Shown here: in pieces, positions 1-10,531 of the stretch | Position numbering within the stretch: the stretch's first letter is position 1 | Layout of the letters: each line of letters begins with the position of its first letter | Assembly: GCF_000024345.1 (NCBI RefSeq) | Contig: NC_013729.1 | Location: 6,696,001-6,760,000 of the forward strand | DNA: 64,000 nt | From: Kribbella flavida DSM 17836 | GTDB lineage: Bacteria; Actinomycetota; Actinomycetes; Propionibacteriales; Kribbellaceae | Direction: 5' to 3' | Made by a program: the position numbers and the translations under genes | The notes under the pieces: generated by a model | Told to the model about the DNA's origin: nothing | The model's database searches: none | The model's input: only the letters and a program-made list of their open reading frames with translations

Positions 1-166
1 CGATGAATACCGGCAGCACCTGCACGTCGACGTTGCCGGCCCGCAACTGCGGAACCCAGTGCTCGCGGAAGTAGCTCGCCCACACCTCCTTCGGGCGGCG
101 GGCCACCAGCATCAGCAGGTCGTTGTGCGCGTCGGCCACGATCGCGGCCCGGTGCAACTCGTTCAT
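1..166 (-). CDS. membrane dipeptidase (peptidase M19), N-terminal fragment
   Basis: The reading frame starts at an ATG (166-164) and runs off the left edge of the window, giving about 55 residues. Residues 12-16 read DAHND, which matches the zinc-binding DxHxD signature near the start of M19 (renal dipeptidase) enzymes. These enzymes hydrolyse dipeptides. The following VPQLRAGNVDVQVLPVF stretch is also typical of the family. A ribosome binding site (GGGAGG) lies 6-7 bases before the ATG. Only the first strand of the barrel is visible, so substrate and completeness cannot be judged. Confidence 0.8.
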   Translation of the reverse strand, partial: MNELHRAAIVADAHNDLLMLVARRPKEVWASYFREHWVPQLRAGNVDVQVLPVFI

Positions 167-405
167 CCGGCCTCCCCAGCGTAGGTCCCGCCCAGCCGAC
201 CACTCAGCCTCGCCGATTGCAATCTACTGATCTGTAGCAAGGGCTAGTCGTACACCGTGAAACCAGCGCAGGTAGCCGTCGTCCAACTCCGACGGCGCCG
301 ATGCCCGCCACCCCGGCGGGATGGATCAGCGCGGTGGTCGCCGGGTGGTGGGCGGCGAGCCGGTCCGGGACGCGGGACCAGGGCGTGGTGACGGTCAGGC
401 GGCGC

Positions 406-771
406 TCAGGTCCAGGTGAGGATCTTCTTGCGCCAGGCGTAGAGCAGGCCGACGGTGACGAAGGCGAGGAAGACGAACATCTCGATCAGCGACGACGTGC
501 CGACGGCGGCGAAGACGGTGGCCCACGGGAACAGGTAGACGGCGTCGACGGCGAAGATCACGTAGAGGTAGGCGAACAGGTAGTACCGGATGTGGATCTG
601 CGCCCAGCCCTCGCCGACCGGGTCGACACCCGACTCGTACGTCGTGAGCTTCTCCGGCGTCGAGTAGGTGATCGTCAGGGCGCGGTTCAGCGCGAAGGCG
701 CCGACCAGGCCGCCGAGACCCAGCACGATGATCGCCGCGACAACTCCGTAGGCCTCCGACACGTGGCTCAC
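406..771 (-). CDS. nuoA2: orphan NADH-quinone oxidoreductase subunit A (second NuoA)
   Basis: A 121-residue membrane protein of the NuoA/ND3 family with three predicted membrane segments (about residues 8-30, 65-85 and 92-112). NuoA sits at the junction of the membrane and peripheral arms of complex I. A second, complete nuoA lies in the full operon at 42355-42714, so this copy stands alone. The loop motif that reads YECG in the operon copy is YESG here, so the conserved Cys is replaced by Ser. The start is a GTG, 18 bases after the stop of the lipoprotein gene, so the two may be co-transcribed. In Streptomyces an alternative nuo cluster lies near a ferredoxin oxidoreductase. This gene, close to korAB, may be all that remains of such a cluster (inference). 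Confidence 0.88.
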   Translation of the reverse strand: MSHVSEAYGVVAAIIVLGLGGLVGAFALNRALTITYSTPEKLTTYESGVDPVGEGWAQIHIRYYLFAYLYVIFAVDAVYLFPWATVFAAVGTSSLIEMFVFLAFVTVGLLYAWRKKILTWT

Positions 772-789
772 TGTAAGCCAGCCGGGCGC

Positions 790-1623
790 TCAGTTGGTGC
801 AGAGCAGCATGGCGTCGAGTGCGACCTGCGGGCCGTAACCGGACCTCAGGTCGGCGACCTGAACCCGGAGCCGGTTGACGCCGGGGATCTGGCGGTTCAG
901 CCAGGTCTCGCTCTCCTGCGGCTGGTCGACGCTGCCGAGCACGGTCGCGCCGTTCAGCAGGGAGGTCCGGACGGTGCCGTCGGTGAGGTTGCCGAGCCAG
1001 TTCTTGACCCAGGAGCAGCCGGCCGAGTTCACGTCGCCCCAGACCACGCCGCCCTTGTCGGCGAGCAATTCGGCCTCGGCCCGGCGCGGGCTCTCGGCCG
1101 GCGGGACGACGGTGAAGGCCGGGTGGCCCGTGCCGCCGGAGGCCAGCAGCGGCTTCTTGAAGATGCCCCGCCAGACGTAGTGCGAGTACCCCGCGGGCGC
1201 CGACGCGGCCGCGGCGTACGGGGCCTGCGGGCCGATCGCGAGCCGGTAGGTGCGGACCGAGCCGGGCTGGTTCGACGAGATCGTGACGGCTGTGCCGGAC
1301 GGGGTGCCGTGGCCGATCTCCTGCCAGCCCTTCGTGGCGTCCCAGCGCTGCAGAGCGACCCGCGAGCCGGCGGCCGGAGCCGGGGTCAGCGTGCCGCTCA
1401 CGGTCAGCGTGCCTTTGGTGTAGTCGGTGGTCCGGAGACTGGTGATCTTGACCGTCCGGACCGGGGCCGCCTGCGCCGCCTGGGCGGTCTTCGCCGTCTC
1501 GGTGGCGATCAGGGCACTCTGCGCCGGTGCGATCGCGCCGGCGCAGCCGGCGACCAGCAGCACCGCCAGCGTCGTACCGGTGGAAACAGCCAGGGTCAGA
1601 CCGCGGAAGGGACGCATGCCCAT
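790..1623 (-). CDS. putative lipoprotein of unknown function
   Basis: The 277-residue protein begins with a signal peptide ending in the lipobox LVAGC, so Cys27 would be lipid-modified and the protein anchored outside the membrane. A longer in-frame start exists upstream at 1710. The ATG at 1623 was chosen because a GGGAG site lies about 8 bases before it and the signal peptide begins there. After an Ala-rich linker, residues about 47-120 look like a beta-sandwich module. The C-terminal part (about 130-277) contains several Trp and two Cys and ends in LLCTN. It resembles secreted carbohydrate-binding modules only in general character. No catalytic motif was seen. Confidence 0.75.
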   Translation of the reverse strand: MGMRPFRGLTLAVSTGTTLAVLLVAGCAGAIAPAQSALIATETAKTAQAAQAAPVRTVKITSLRTTDYTKGTLTVSGTLTPAPAAGSRVALQRWDATKGWQEIGHGTPSGTAVTISSNQPGSVRTYRLAIGPQAPYAAAASAPAGYSHYVWRGIFKKPLLASGGTGHPAFTVVPPAESPRRAEAELLADKGGVVWGDVNSAGCSWVKNWLGNLTDGTVRTSLLNGATVLGSVDQPQESETWLNRQIPGVNRLRVQVADLRSGYGPQVALDAMLLCTN

Positions 1624-1903
1624 GGTGGAACTCCCTCGAGACCGGACGGATGGCCCGGGTGGATCACAAGTTGATGAAGACACCCTGCCGGGGATGACTG
1701 CGGAAGGCAAGCGAGCGACTGCTTTACGTCACACTGGTGGGTTTCGGTACCACCTGTCCCAGGCTGTGGACCATCGGGGCTCGCGGCTGGTTCTGTACTA
1801 AGGGCGAACTAACATTGAGGTATCGCCCTGACTTGGGGGGATCGGCCTTTCTTCGACCCCGGAGGACCGCCGGCCCAAGCTCGACTTGGAGATGACAGAA
1901 CAG

Positions 1904-3846
<1,943 letters not shown>

Positions 3847-3850
<4 letters not shown>

Positions 3851-3948
3851 GCACGATGAGCACGGTCGACCTGACGCTGCCGGTAGTGGAACGAACCGAG
3901 CGAACCGAGGGCACAATGAAGCAGTTCTCTTCGGAGGGAGCAAGATGA
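3847..3948 (+). CDS. possible 33-residue coupling peptide between korA and korB
   Basis: A GTG at 3847 overlaps the korA stop (GTGA), and this frame stays open to a TGA at 3946-3948 that overlaps the korB start (ATGA). The 34-codon frame therefore fills the gap exactly and would couple translation of the two subunits. Its early residues STVDLTLP nearly repeat the korB N-terminus STVDLGLP, so it may derive from a duplication of the korB start region. It has no known family. Whether it is translated cannot be told from the sequence. Confidence 0.35.
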
Positions 3949-5024
3949 GTACGGTCGACCTCGGCCTGCCGAGCCTGCCGGGCGGTCTACGGGGCGTCCC
4001 GGCCGCGACGGAGCCGCAGAGCCGCAAGGACTACGTGTCGGACCAGGAGGTCCGCTGGTGCCCCGGCTGCGGGGACTACGCCGTACTGGCCGCGTTCCAG
4101 GGGTTCCTGCCCGAGCTCGGGATCAAGCGCGAGAACGTCGCGATGGTGTCCGGGATCGGCTGCTCCTCGCGGTTCCCGTACTACCTGTCGACGTACGGCA
4201 TGCACTCGATCCACGGCCGCGCGCCGGCGATCGCGACCGGCCTGGCGGTGGCCCGGCCGGACCTGAGCGTCTGGGTGGTCACCGGTGACGGCGACGCGCT
4301 GTCGATCGGTGGCAACCACCTGATCCACACGCTGCGGCGCAACGTGAACCTGAAGATCCTGCTGTTCAACAACCGGATCTACGGCCTGACCAAGGGCCAG
4401 TACTCGCCGACCTCGGAGCCGGGCAAGGTGACGAAGTCGACGCCGATGGGCTCGGTGGACAACCCGTTCAACCCGGTCTCCCTGGCGCTCGGCGCGGAGG
4501 CGACGTTCGTGGCGCGCACGGTCGACTCCGACCGCAAGCACCTGACCTCGGTGCTGCGGGCCGCCGCCGAGCACCGCGGTACGGCGTTCGTGGAGATCTA
4601 CCAGAACTGCCCGATCTTCAACGACAACGCCTTCGACGCGTTCAAGAACCCCGAGACCCGCGACGACGCGATCATCCCGCTGGTGCACGGGGAACCGATC
4701 CGTTTCGGCACCGACGGCCGGCTCGGCGTCGTCCGGGACGGCTTCGCCTCGCTCGCGGTGAAGGAGATCGCCGACCTGCCGAACGGCGAGGCCGACCTGG
4801 TCGTGCACGACGCGCACACCGACGACCCGGCGTACGCCTTCGCGCTGTCCCGCCTGACCGACGGCGGCGTGCTGCACCAGGCCCCGATCGGCGTCTTCCG
4901 CGCCGTCGACCGCCCGGCGTACGACGACCTGGTCCGCCAGCAGGTGCAGACCGCGCAGGAGACCCAGGGCCACGGCGACCTGCAGGCCCTGGTCAACGGC
5001 TCGGACACCTGGACCGTCGCCTGA
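3945..5024 (+). CDS. korB: 2-oxoacid:ferredoxin oxidoreductase, beta subunit (thiamine diphosphate-binding)
   Basis: The 359-residue protein carries the TPP pyrophosphate-binding domain. CPGCGDY at residues 39-45 supplies iron-sulfur cysteines with a third in GIGCSS. The GDGD motif near residue 112 with the downstream NNRIYGLTKGQ forms the Mg-TPP site. It pairs with KorA in a CO2-releasing, ferredoxin-reducing step that can replace or supplement 2-oxoglutarate dehydrogenase. The ATG follows a strong GGAGGGAG site and overlaps the stop of the small upstream ORF. The gene is certain. The substrate (2-oxoglutarate rather than pyruvate) is inferred from resemblance to mycobacterial KorB. Confidence 0.93.
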   Translation: MSTVDLGLPSLPGGLRGVPAATEPQSRKDYVSDQEVRWCPGCGDYAVLAAFQGFLPELGIKRENVAMVSGIGCSSRFPYYLSTYGMHSIHGRAPAIATGLAVARPDLSVWVVTGDGDALSIGGNHLIHTLRRNVNLKILLFNNRIYGLTKGQYSPTSEPGKVTKSTPMGSVDNPFNPVSLALGAEATFVARTVDSDRKHLTSVLRAAAEHRGTAFVEIYQNCPIFNDNAFDAFKNPETRDDAIIPLVHGEPIRFGTDGRLGVVRDGFASLAVKEIADLPNGEADLVVHDAHTDDPAYAFALSRLTDGGVLHQAPIGVFRAVDRPAYDDLVRQQVQTAQETQGHGDLQALVNGSDTWTVA

Positions 5025-5166
5025 GGACCCCACCGCTCCGCCTGCGGTAGTCGCGACCTGGAAGCCGGCGGCTGCGGCCTGGACGCCGTGCCCCTAGAGT
5101 GGGTTCTTCCCTTCTCGGGGCCGGCGCTGAGCCGGCGGCACGCAGGCGAGGTGGCTGGGGGTTCTC

Positions 5167-8100
5167 GTGACAGGCGAGCTGCGTTTCCAGGTCCTCCGGT
5201 CGCCGCTGGTCACCGTCGACGGCGCGGAAGTCGTCCTGGCGGCGAAACCGCGGGTGCTGCTCCTCGGCCTGCTGCTGCGAGCCGGTACGCCGGTGCCGGT
5301 CAGCCGGCTCGCGGAGATCCTGTGGGGTGAGCGGTTGCCGCGGCACGTCCGTGCCTCGGTGCAGACTCTCGTGTCCCGGCTCCGATCGGCGCTCGGCGAC
5401 CACGGCGAGGTGGTTCGAAGCTCCGACCGCGGCTACCTGGTCGCCCTGGCCGATGACCAACTCGACCTGCTCCGGTACCAGCGGCTGCTGGCCTCGGCCG
5501 GCGCGAGCGGTGACGAGCAGCACGAGGCGGAGCTGCTGCAGGCGGCCCTCGGTCTCTGGGACGACGACGCGCTGACCGGCTTCGACTCCGACGTGTTGGA
5601 GCGGGAGGAGGTGGCCGGTCTCCGGGAGAGCCGGCTGACCGCCCTGGAACGGCGGATCGCCCTCGACCTCGGCCTGGGGCGGCACGTCGAGATCGTGCCC
5701 GAGCTTCGATCGCTGACCGCGAAGTACCCGATGCGGGAACGGCTGTGGACGTACCTGGTGCTCGCACTGTCGCGCAGCGGGCGGCAGTCCGACGCGCTGG
5801 CAGCGTACCGGGAGGTGGATCGGCTGCTTGCGGACCAGCTGGGGATCCGGCCGGGGCGTGAGCTTCAGGACGCGCATCAGGCCGTGCTGCTGGGTGAGTC
5901 GGAAGCTGCCGGCGGCACCGAGCTACCGGCCTCGGCGAACTGGCAGGTGTGCAACCAGTTGCCGATGGCACCTTCGCATTTCAGTGGCCGTGAGGACGAG
6001 GCGAAAGAGCTGCAGGCCGTCATCACCGGCGCCGACGGCGACATCCCGGTGGCGGTGGTGTCCGGTGTACCGGGAGTGGGCAAGTCGGCCTTGGCCATCC
6101 GGGTCGCCCACCAGGCGGCGCCGCTGTTCCCGGACGGTCAGTGGTACGTGCCGCTGGGCGGTGCGGGTCGCGAGCCGCGGAAGCCGGGGCCGGTGCTGGC
6201 CGATCTGCTGACCGCCGGCGGGATCGGTCCGCACGAGGTGCCGCAGGGCTTGGACGCCCGGGCCGCGCTGCTGCGGGCCCGGCTGGCGCGCCGCCGGGTC
6301 CTGATCGTGCTGGACGACGCGGCCGATCCGGACCAGGTCCGACCGCTGCTGCCGGGGACGAAGTCGTCCGCCGTGATCGTAACGAGCCGTCGGCGGCTGA
6401 GTGGTTTGACGGCGCTGCTCGGTGCCCGTGGACGTCATCTGAACCAGCTGACCGCCCAGGAGTCGGCGACTCTGCTCACCGGGCTCGTCGGGCCCGGCCG
6501 ACTTCACCCGGCCGAGGTGGACGAGCTCACCGAGCTCTGCGGCCATCTGCCGCTGGCGCTGCGGATCACCGCTGCCCGTCTGCTGGTGGAGACGGACGTG
6601 TCCCGGCATCTGCACGACCTGCGGCAGGGCAGCAGGCTGGACGGACTGGTTCTGGACGACGATCCGAACATCGCCGTACGGGCTGCGTTCGGCGTCTCCT
6701 TCCGCAGTCTCGGGTCGTCGGCGGCACGACTCTTCAACCTGCTCGGGCTCGTCGCCGGCCCGGACTTCACGGTCGACGTGGCAGCCGCTCTGCTCGCCAC
6801 CAAGGACGCGACGGCCGCCGAGGTGCTCCAGCAGCTGGCCGAGGCTTCGCTCGTCGACGAGTACCGCCCCGGCCGGTACGTGATGCACGATCTGCTCCGG
6901 AGCTACGCCGAGGAACAGGTCGCGGCGCTCCCCAGCGGTGAGTCGGCGCGGCTTCGCTTGCTGCACCACTACCTCGACAACCTGGTGGCTGCAGTCGCGG
7001 TGATAGCACCCAGGGCGGCCTTCCTGCCGGTCCAGCGCCCAACACCCCCGGTACGGCGTACTGTCGGCGAGGCGCTTGCCTGGCTGGACGCCGAACGGGC
7101 CAACCTGGTCGCGGCGGCCGCGGACGCCTCGCGGTACGGGCCGTACGAGCTCGGCTGGCAACTGGCGGACCGGCTGATGGGGTACTTCAGCGGACGAGGC
7201 CACGCCGGGGACTGGCGGACGGCGGCCGAGGCCGGGCTGCGGGCCGCCGATGCGGCCGGGCACACCCAAGCGCTCGGGGCGATGCACCGGTCCCTGGCGA
7301 TGATGTTCTCCGGCACCGGCGACCTGCGGTCGTCCCGGGAGACCGCGCTGCTCGCGCTGGAGGAGTACCGGCGAGCCGGTGACCTGGTCGGCGAGTACCG
7401 CACGGTGAACCATCTCGGCATCGTCGAAGCCACCCTGTCGTCCGGCTCTGTTGCCCTCGGCTACTTCCAACACGCGGCCGAGCTGGCCACGCGGGCCGGC
7501 GACCTGCGGTACGCGGCGACCACCAGGCTCAACGTGGCCGCGATGTTGCGGCAGACCGGACGGCTGGACGAGGCCCTGCCGGCGGTGCGCGAAGCCATGC
7601 GGTTGTTCGAGCAGGTGGGACCTCTCCCCGGCCAGTACGTCCTGCACGCCGCCGCCCACATCCACCAGGAACGCGGCGAGCTGGACGAGGCCCTGGCCCT
7701 CCAGCAGGAGGAGGTCGCCGCCCTACGCCGTCACGAGCTACGGCAGGCGCTGGGCGAGTCGCTCGACCGGCTGGCCGCGATCCACCGCGACCGCGGCGAG
7801 TACGAGCAGGCCCGGGAGATCGCCCAAGAGGCCGTCGACACCGCGGTCGACGTAAACGACCAGCTGGTCGAGTGTCACGCCCGGGCCACCCTCGGCGACA
7901 CGCTGCAGGGAGCGGGGTGCCCGCAGGCCGCGATCACGCAGTACGACGTCGCGGGGTCGATCGCCGAACGTATCGGCTCGGCCGAGATCGAGGTCCGGGC
8001 GCTTCTGGGCCACGCCACCGCAAGGCTGAGCCTGACCGATGTCGAAACGGCGCTGCCCCTGGCGGAAGCCGCCGCTGCCCGCGCCGCCGAGCTGGACCTG

Positions 8101-8277
8101 CCTGTCCTGCGTGGCCGGGTCCTCAGCGCACTGGCCGAAGTGCGGAGGGCAGCGCAGCTCACCGACGCGGCCGAGGAAGCAGCCCGGGAAGCCGTCGCCT
8201 TGCTGGAACCGTCCGGAGCGCTTCTCCACCTGGCCCATGCCCGCCGGATCGTGGAGTCCGTCCGCGCCGGCCGCTAG
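5167..8277 (+). CDS. AfsR/SARP-family transcriptional regulator with NB-ARC and TPR domains
   Basis: A 1036-residue regulator. Residues about 1-95 are an OmpR-like winged-helix DNA-binding domain and about 100-245 the bacterial transcriptional activation domain, together the SARP unit. Next is an NB-ARC-type ATPase: the Walker A motif GVPGVGKS is at about 300-307 and the Walker B-like VLIVLDD at about 379-385. The C-terminal 350 residues form TPR-like helical repeats rich in Ala, Leu and Arg. Such proteins activate secondary metabolism or stress genes in actinobacteria, often under Ser/Thr kinase control. No biosynthetic cluster lies next to it, so the target is unknown. The GTG start follows a G-rich site. 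Its stop overlaps the convergent HhH gene by four bases. Confidence 0.92.
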   Translation: MTGELRFQVLRSPLVTVDGAEVVLAAKPRVLLLGLLLRAGTPVPVSRLAEILWGERLPRHVRASVQTLVSRLRSALGDHGEVVRSSDRGYLVALADDQLDLLRYQRLLASAGASGDEQHEAELLQAALGLWDDDALTGFDSDVLEREEVAGLRESRLTALERRIALDLGLGRHVEIVPELRSLTAKYPMRERLWTYLVLALSRSGRQSDALAAYREVDRLLADQLGIRPGRELQDAHQAVLLGESEAAGGTELPASANWQVCNQLPMAPSHFSGREDEAKELQAVITGADGDIPVAVVSGVPGVGKSALAIRVAHQAAPLFPDGQWYVPLGGAGREPRKPGPVLADLLTAGGIGPHEVPQGLDARAALLRARLARRRVLIVLDDAADPDQVRPLLPGTKSSAVIVTSRRRLSGLTALLGARGRHLNQLTAQESATLLTGLVGPGRLHPAEVDELTELCGHLPLALRITAARLLVETDVSRHLHDLRQGSRLDGLVLDDDPNIAVRAAFGVSFRSLGSSAARLFNLLGLVAGPDFTVDVAAALLATKDATAAEVLQQLAEASLVDEYRPGRYVMHDLLRSYAEEQVAALPSGESARLRLLHHYLDNLVAAVAVIAPRAAFLPVQRPTPPVRRTVGEALAWLDAERANLVAAAADASRYGPYELGWQLADRLMGYFSGRGHAGDWRTAAEAGLRAADAAGHTQALGAMHRSLAMMFSGTGDLRSSRETALLALEEYRRAGDLVGEYRTVNHLGIVEATLSSGSVALGYFQHAAELATRAGDLRYAATTRLNVAAMLRQTGRLDEALPAVREAMRLFEQVGPLPGQYVLHAAAHIHQERGELDEALALQQEEVAALRRHELRQALGESLDRLAAIHRDRGEYEQAREIAQEAVDTAVDVNDQLVECHARATLGDTLQGAGCPQAAITQYDVAGSIAERIGSAEIEVRALLGHATARLSLTDVETALPLAEAAAARAAELDLPVLRGRVLSALAEVRRAAQLTDAAEEAAREAVALLEPSGALLHLAHARRIVESVRAGR

Positions 8278-8480
8278 GACCTGAAGCGCAGCCCCCGGGC
8301 GGTCAGCTCCTCGTCGAGGATCCTGATCGCCTTGGGGCCGATCCCGTGGATCTTCAGCAGCTCCTCGGCGCTGACCCGGGTCAGCGCCTGGTACGTCGTG
8401 TACCCGTTCAGGGCAAGCTCCCGGTTCGCCACCTTGCCGATCCGGCGGGTGAACTCGGTCCGCGGAATCTCGAGCGTCAT
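8274..8480 (-). CDS. small helix-hairpin-helix protein
   Basis: The 68-residue protein contains a C-terminal helix-hairpin-helix (LLKIHGIGPKAIRILDEEL), like the C-terminal domain of RNA polymerase alpha. It probably binds DNA non-specifically or takes part in protein contacts. An N-terminal Arg-rich stretch supports nucleic acid binding. The gene is convergent with the SARP regulator, sharing the CTAG at the two stops. It lies 27 bases beyond the stop of vapC on the same strand, so it could be read from the vapBC transcript. The exact role is unknown. Confidence 0.8.
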   Translation of the reverse strand: MTLEIPRTEFTRRIGKVANRELALNGYTTYQALTRVSAEELLKIHGIGPKAIRILDEELTARGLRFRS

Positions 8481-8507
8481 ACCGGCGTCCTCACCAGGTA
8501 CGGGTGA

Positions 8508-8888
8508 TCAGACGGCGACGACCCGAAGATGGTCGTCGAGCCCCAGGAAATCCTTGGGGTTGCAGGTGTAGAGCACAGCCTCGTGGGTGACGGCCGTGGC
8601 CGCGATCAGCAGGTCGAAGGACCGGCCTCCGGGCTGCCGTCCGGCGGCGACGACGGCCGCGGCCAGGGCGCCGTACGTCCGGGCGACAGCGGCAGTGACT
8701 GGAAGCGCCTCGAAGGCACGCTCGATCGCGGCCACTCGCCGCAGCCGCTCAGCCCGAAGCTGCGGGGTCTTCGCCACCAGAACACCGAAGTGCAGTTCGG
8801 CCAGGCTGATCGCACTGATCGCCAGCTCGGCGTCGACCGGTTCCGCAAGGCCGCCGATGAGGACACTGGTGTCCAACACCGCCCTCAC
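8508..8888 (-). CDS. vapC: VapC-type PIN-domain toxin ribonuclease
   Basis: The 126-residue PIN-domain protein has the conserved acidic residues of metal-dependent RNases: Asp in AVLDTSVL at the N-terminus, Glu in SLAELHFG, Asp in RSFDLLIAA, and a late Asp-rich CNPKDFLGLDD. VapC toxins usually cut tRNA or rRNA and are neutralised by a cognate antitoxin. The frame stays open upstream, but the GTG at 8888 was chosen because it overlaps the vapB stop (GTGA) and places the DTS motif at the expected distance from the start. Confidence 0.92.
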   Translation of the reverse strand: MRAVLDTSVLIGGLAEPVDAELAISAISLAELHFGVLVAKTPQLRAERLRRVAAIERAFEALPVTAAVARTYGALAAAVVAAGRQPGGRSFDLLIAATAVTHEAVLYTCNPKDFLGLDDHLRVVAV

Positions 8889-9142
8889 GTGTCCTCCACC
8901 GCCGTCCAGGGATCGCGCAGTTCGTCGTCGACGAGCTCGCGGTCGGCGGCCCACTCGTCATCGGACCGGACCCGAAGGACGTCCGCGACCTCGTCGTACC
9001 GACGCCAGTGGTCTCGCTCAGCCGGTCCGAGCACGGCGGCCGGCCGGCCGGAGACGGTGATCACCAGATGTTCCCCGGCTTCCGCCCGGCGGACCAGGTC
9101 ACTCGCGTTCTGCCGCAGCTCGCGCAGTCCCAAGGCGTCCAC
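8885..9142 (-). CDS. vapB: Phd/YefM-type antitoxin of the VapBC pair
   Basis: The N-terminal half (GLRELRQNASDLVRRAEAGE and VSGRPAAVLGP) is the Phd/YefM DNA-binding fold, which also represses its own promoter. The acidic, Trp-containing C-terminal tail would bind and block VapC. An upstream TTG (9151) is in frame but lies on the likely -10 element. The GTG at 9142 gives a start like other family members and an 85-residue protein. The gene overlaps vapC by GTGA and follows DUF445 by 33 bases. A perfect palindrome at 9154-9167 is the likely operator. Confidence 0.87.
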   Translation of the reverse strand: MDALGLRELRQNASDLVRRAEAGEHLVITVSGRPAAVLGPAERDHWRRYDEVADVLRVRSDDEWAADRELVDDELRDPWTAVEDT

Positions 9143-9153
9143 AGCTCGCAATG

Positions 9154-9167
9154 TAGCACATGTGCTA
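9154..9167. promoter_or_regulatory. vapBC operator palindrome
   Basis: TAGCACATGTGCTA is a perfect 14-base palindrome 11 bases before the proposed vapB start. On the minus strand a CTGACC (-35-like) and CTACAT (-10-like) pair lie 17 bases apart, with most of the palindrome between them and its last bases in the -10. Autoregulation by the antitoxin-toxin complex is the usual arrangement. The promoter boxes are weak, the palindrome is certain. Confidence 0.75.
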
Positions 9168-9175
9168 TGACCTGG

Positions 9176-10426
9176 TCAGAGGAATTCGCTAACGGTGTGG
9201 ATGACCAGGCCGACCAGGGCGCCGACGACGGTGCCGTTGATGCGGATGAACTGGAGGTCGCGGCCGACGTGCAGCTCGATCCGGGCGGAGGCCTCGCGGC
9301 CGTCCCAGCGTTCGATGGTGTCGGAGATGACCGAGACGATCTCGCTGCCGTAGGTGCGGACGACGTAGCCGACCGCCTCGGCCGCGCGGGTGTCGACCCT
9401 GGCCCGGAGGGCGTCGTCGGTCTGCAGGCGTTTGCCGAGGTCCTGGATCGCCTGGACCGAGCGGGTCTGCAAGGTGCTCGACGGGTCCGCGATCGCGTCG
9501 ATGAGGGCGGTCCGGACGGCGTCCCAGACGGCGGTGAGGCTGGGGGCGAGGTCGGGGTGCTCGAGCATCCGGCGCTTGAACGCCTCGAAGCGTTCCATCA
9601 TCGCCGGGTCGTGCTGCAGGTCCGCGGCGAACTGGCCGAGCAGCCGGTCGACGGCCTGCCGGGCGGCGTGGTCCTGGTTGTCGCGGACGTCGGCCAGCCA
9701 GGTCAGCGCCTCGCGGTGGATGCGGTCGATGACGAGCGAGTCGACCCAGCGCGGCGACCAGCGCGGCGCCCGCGGCCCGACCACGTCGGCGAGGGTGTCG
9801 CGGTTGTCCCGCAGCCAGGCGTACGCCTCGTCCACGACCAGGTCGAACAACGCGTGGTGCGCGCCGTCGTCGACGACCGACTCCAGGAAGTGCCCGGCGA
9901 TCGGGCTCAACGGCTCCTGCGCGAACCGCGGCAGCAGCGAACTGCGGACGAAGGCGGTGACGTCGGCGTCCCCGAGCTTCGGCAGCACGACGCCGACCGT
10001 GCGAGCGCCTTCGGCGACGATCCGCTCGGCGTGGTTGCCGCCGGCCAGCCACTCCCCGGCCCGGCGGCTCACCTGCGCGGACGTCATCTTCTCAGCGACC
10101 ACGGACTCGGCCAGAAAGTTCTCGGTGACGAACTGCTCCAGGCTCTCGGCCAGGCTGTTCTTCCGGGTCGGCACGATCGCGGTGTGCGGGATCGGCAGCC
10201 CGAGCGGGTGCCGGAACAGCGCGGTGACCGCGAACCAGTCGGCCAGCGCACCCACCATCGCCGCCTCGGACGCCGCGTTCACGTACCCCCAGGCGCCGTC
10301 GCGGTGCAGAGTCAGCACGTAGACGATCGCCGCGAGCACGAGCAGCGAGAGTGCGACCGCCCGCATCTGCCGCAGCCCCCGCCGCCGCACCAGGTCGGGC
10401 CCGCTCAAGGTCATCGTCGTCGCCAT
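9176..10426 (-). CDS. DUF445 family membrane-associated protein
   Basis: The 416-residue protein matches DUF445. A membrane helix lies near the N-terminus (about 21-38), followed by the signature ALADWFAVTALFRHPLGLPIPHTAIVP, a long Arg-rich helical middle and a second hydrophobic segment at the very C-terminus (VVGALVGLVIHTVSEF). Both ends would be in the membrane with a large soluble domain between. Function is unknown for the family. Of two possible starts, the ATG at 10426 has an AGGGG site and a typical N-terminus. Transcription runs toward vapBC. Confidence 0.87.
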   Translation of the reverse strand: MATTMTLSGPDLVRRRGLRQMRAVALSLLVLAAIVYVLTLHRDGAWGYVNAASEAAMVGALADWFAVTALFRHPLGLPIPHTAIVPTRKNSLAESLEQFVTENFLAESVVAEKMTSAQVSRRAGEWLAGGNHAERIVAEGARTVGVVLPKLGDADVTAFVRSSLLPRFAQEPLSPIAGHFLESVVDDGAHHALFDLVVDEAYAWLRDNRDTLADVVGPRAPRWSPRWVDSLVIDRIHREALTWLADVRDNQDHAARQAVDRLLGQFAADLQHDPAMMERFEAFKRRMLEHPDLAPSLTAVWDAVRTALIDAIADPSSTLQTRSVQAIQDLGKRLQTDDALRARVDTRAAEAVGYVVRTYGSEIVSVISDTIERWDGREASARIELHVGRDLQFIRINGTVVGALVGLVIHTVSEFL

Positions 10427-10531
10427 GCCCCTATCCAACCAAGGACACGGTGACGACCGGGTCAGGAAACCGCCGGGTCTCCCCCTGACGCTTCCGCCGT
10501 ACGCCGTACCGCCGCGCCCCTCGAGCCGGTA

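Noticed and set aside
301..1674. A 457-codon plus-strand frame over nuoA2 and the lipoprotein
   Set aside because: It covers two minus-strand genes with clear homology or a signal peptide, and its translation is highly charged and without domains.
1724..1890. A promoter with TACTAA before korA
   Set aside because: No -35 box at suitable spacing was found, so it is not listed as a feature.
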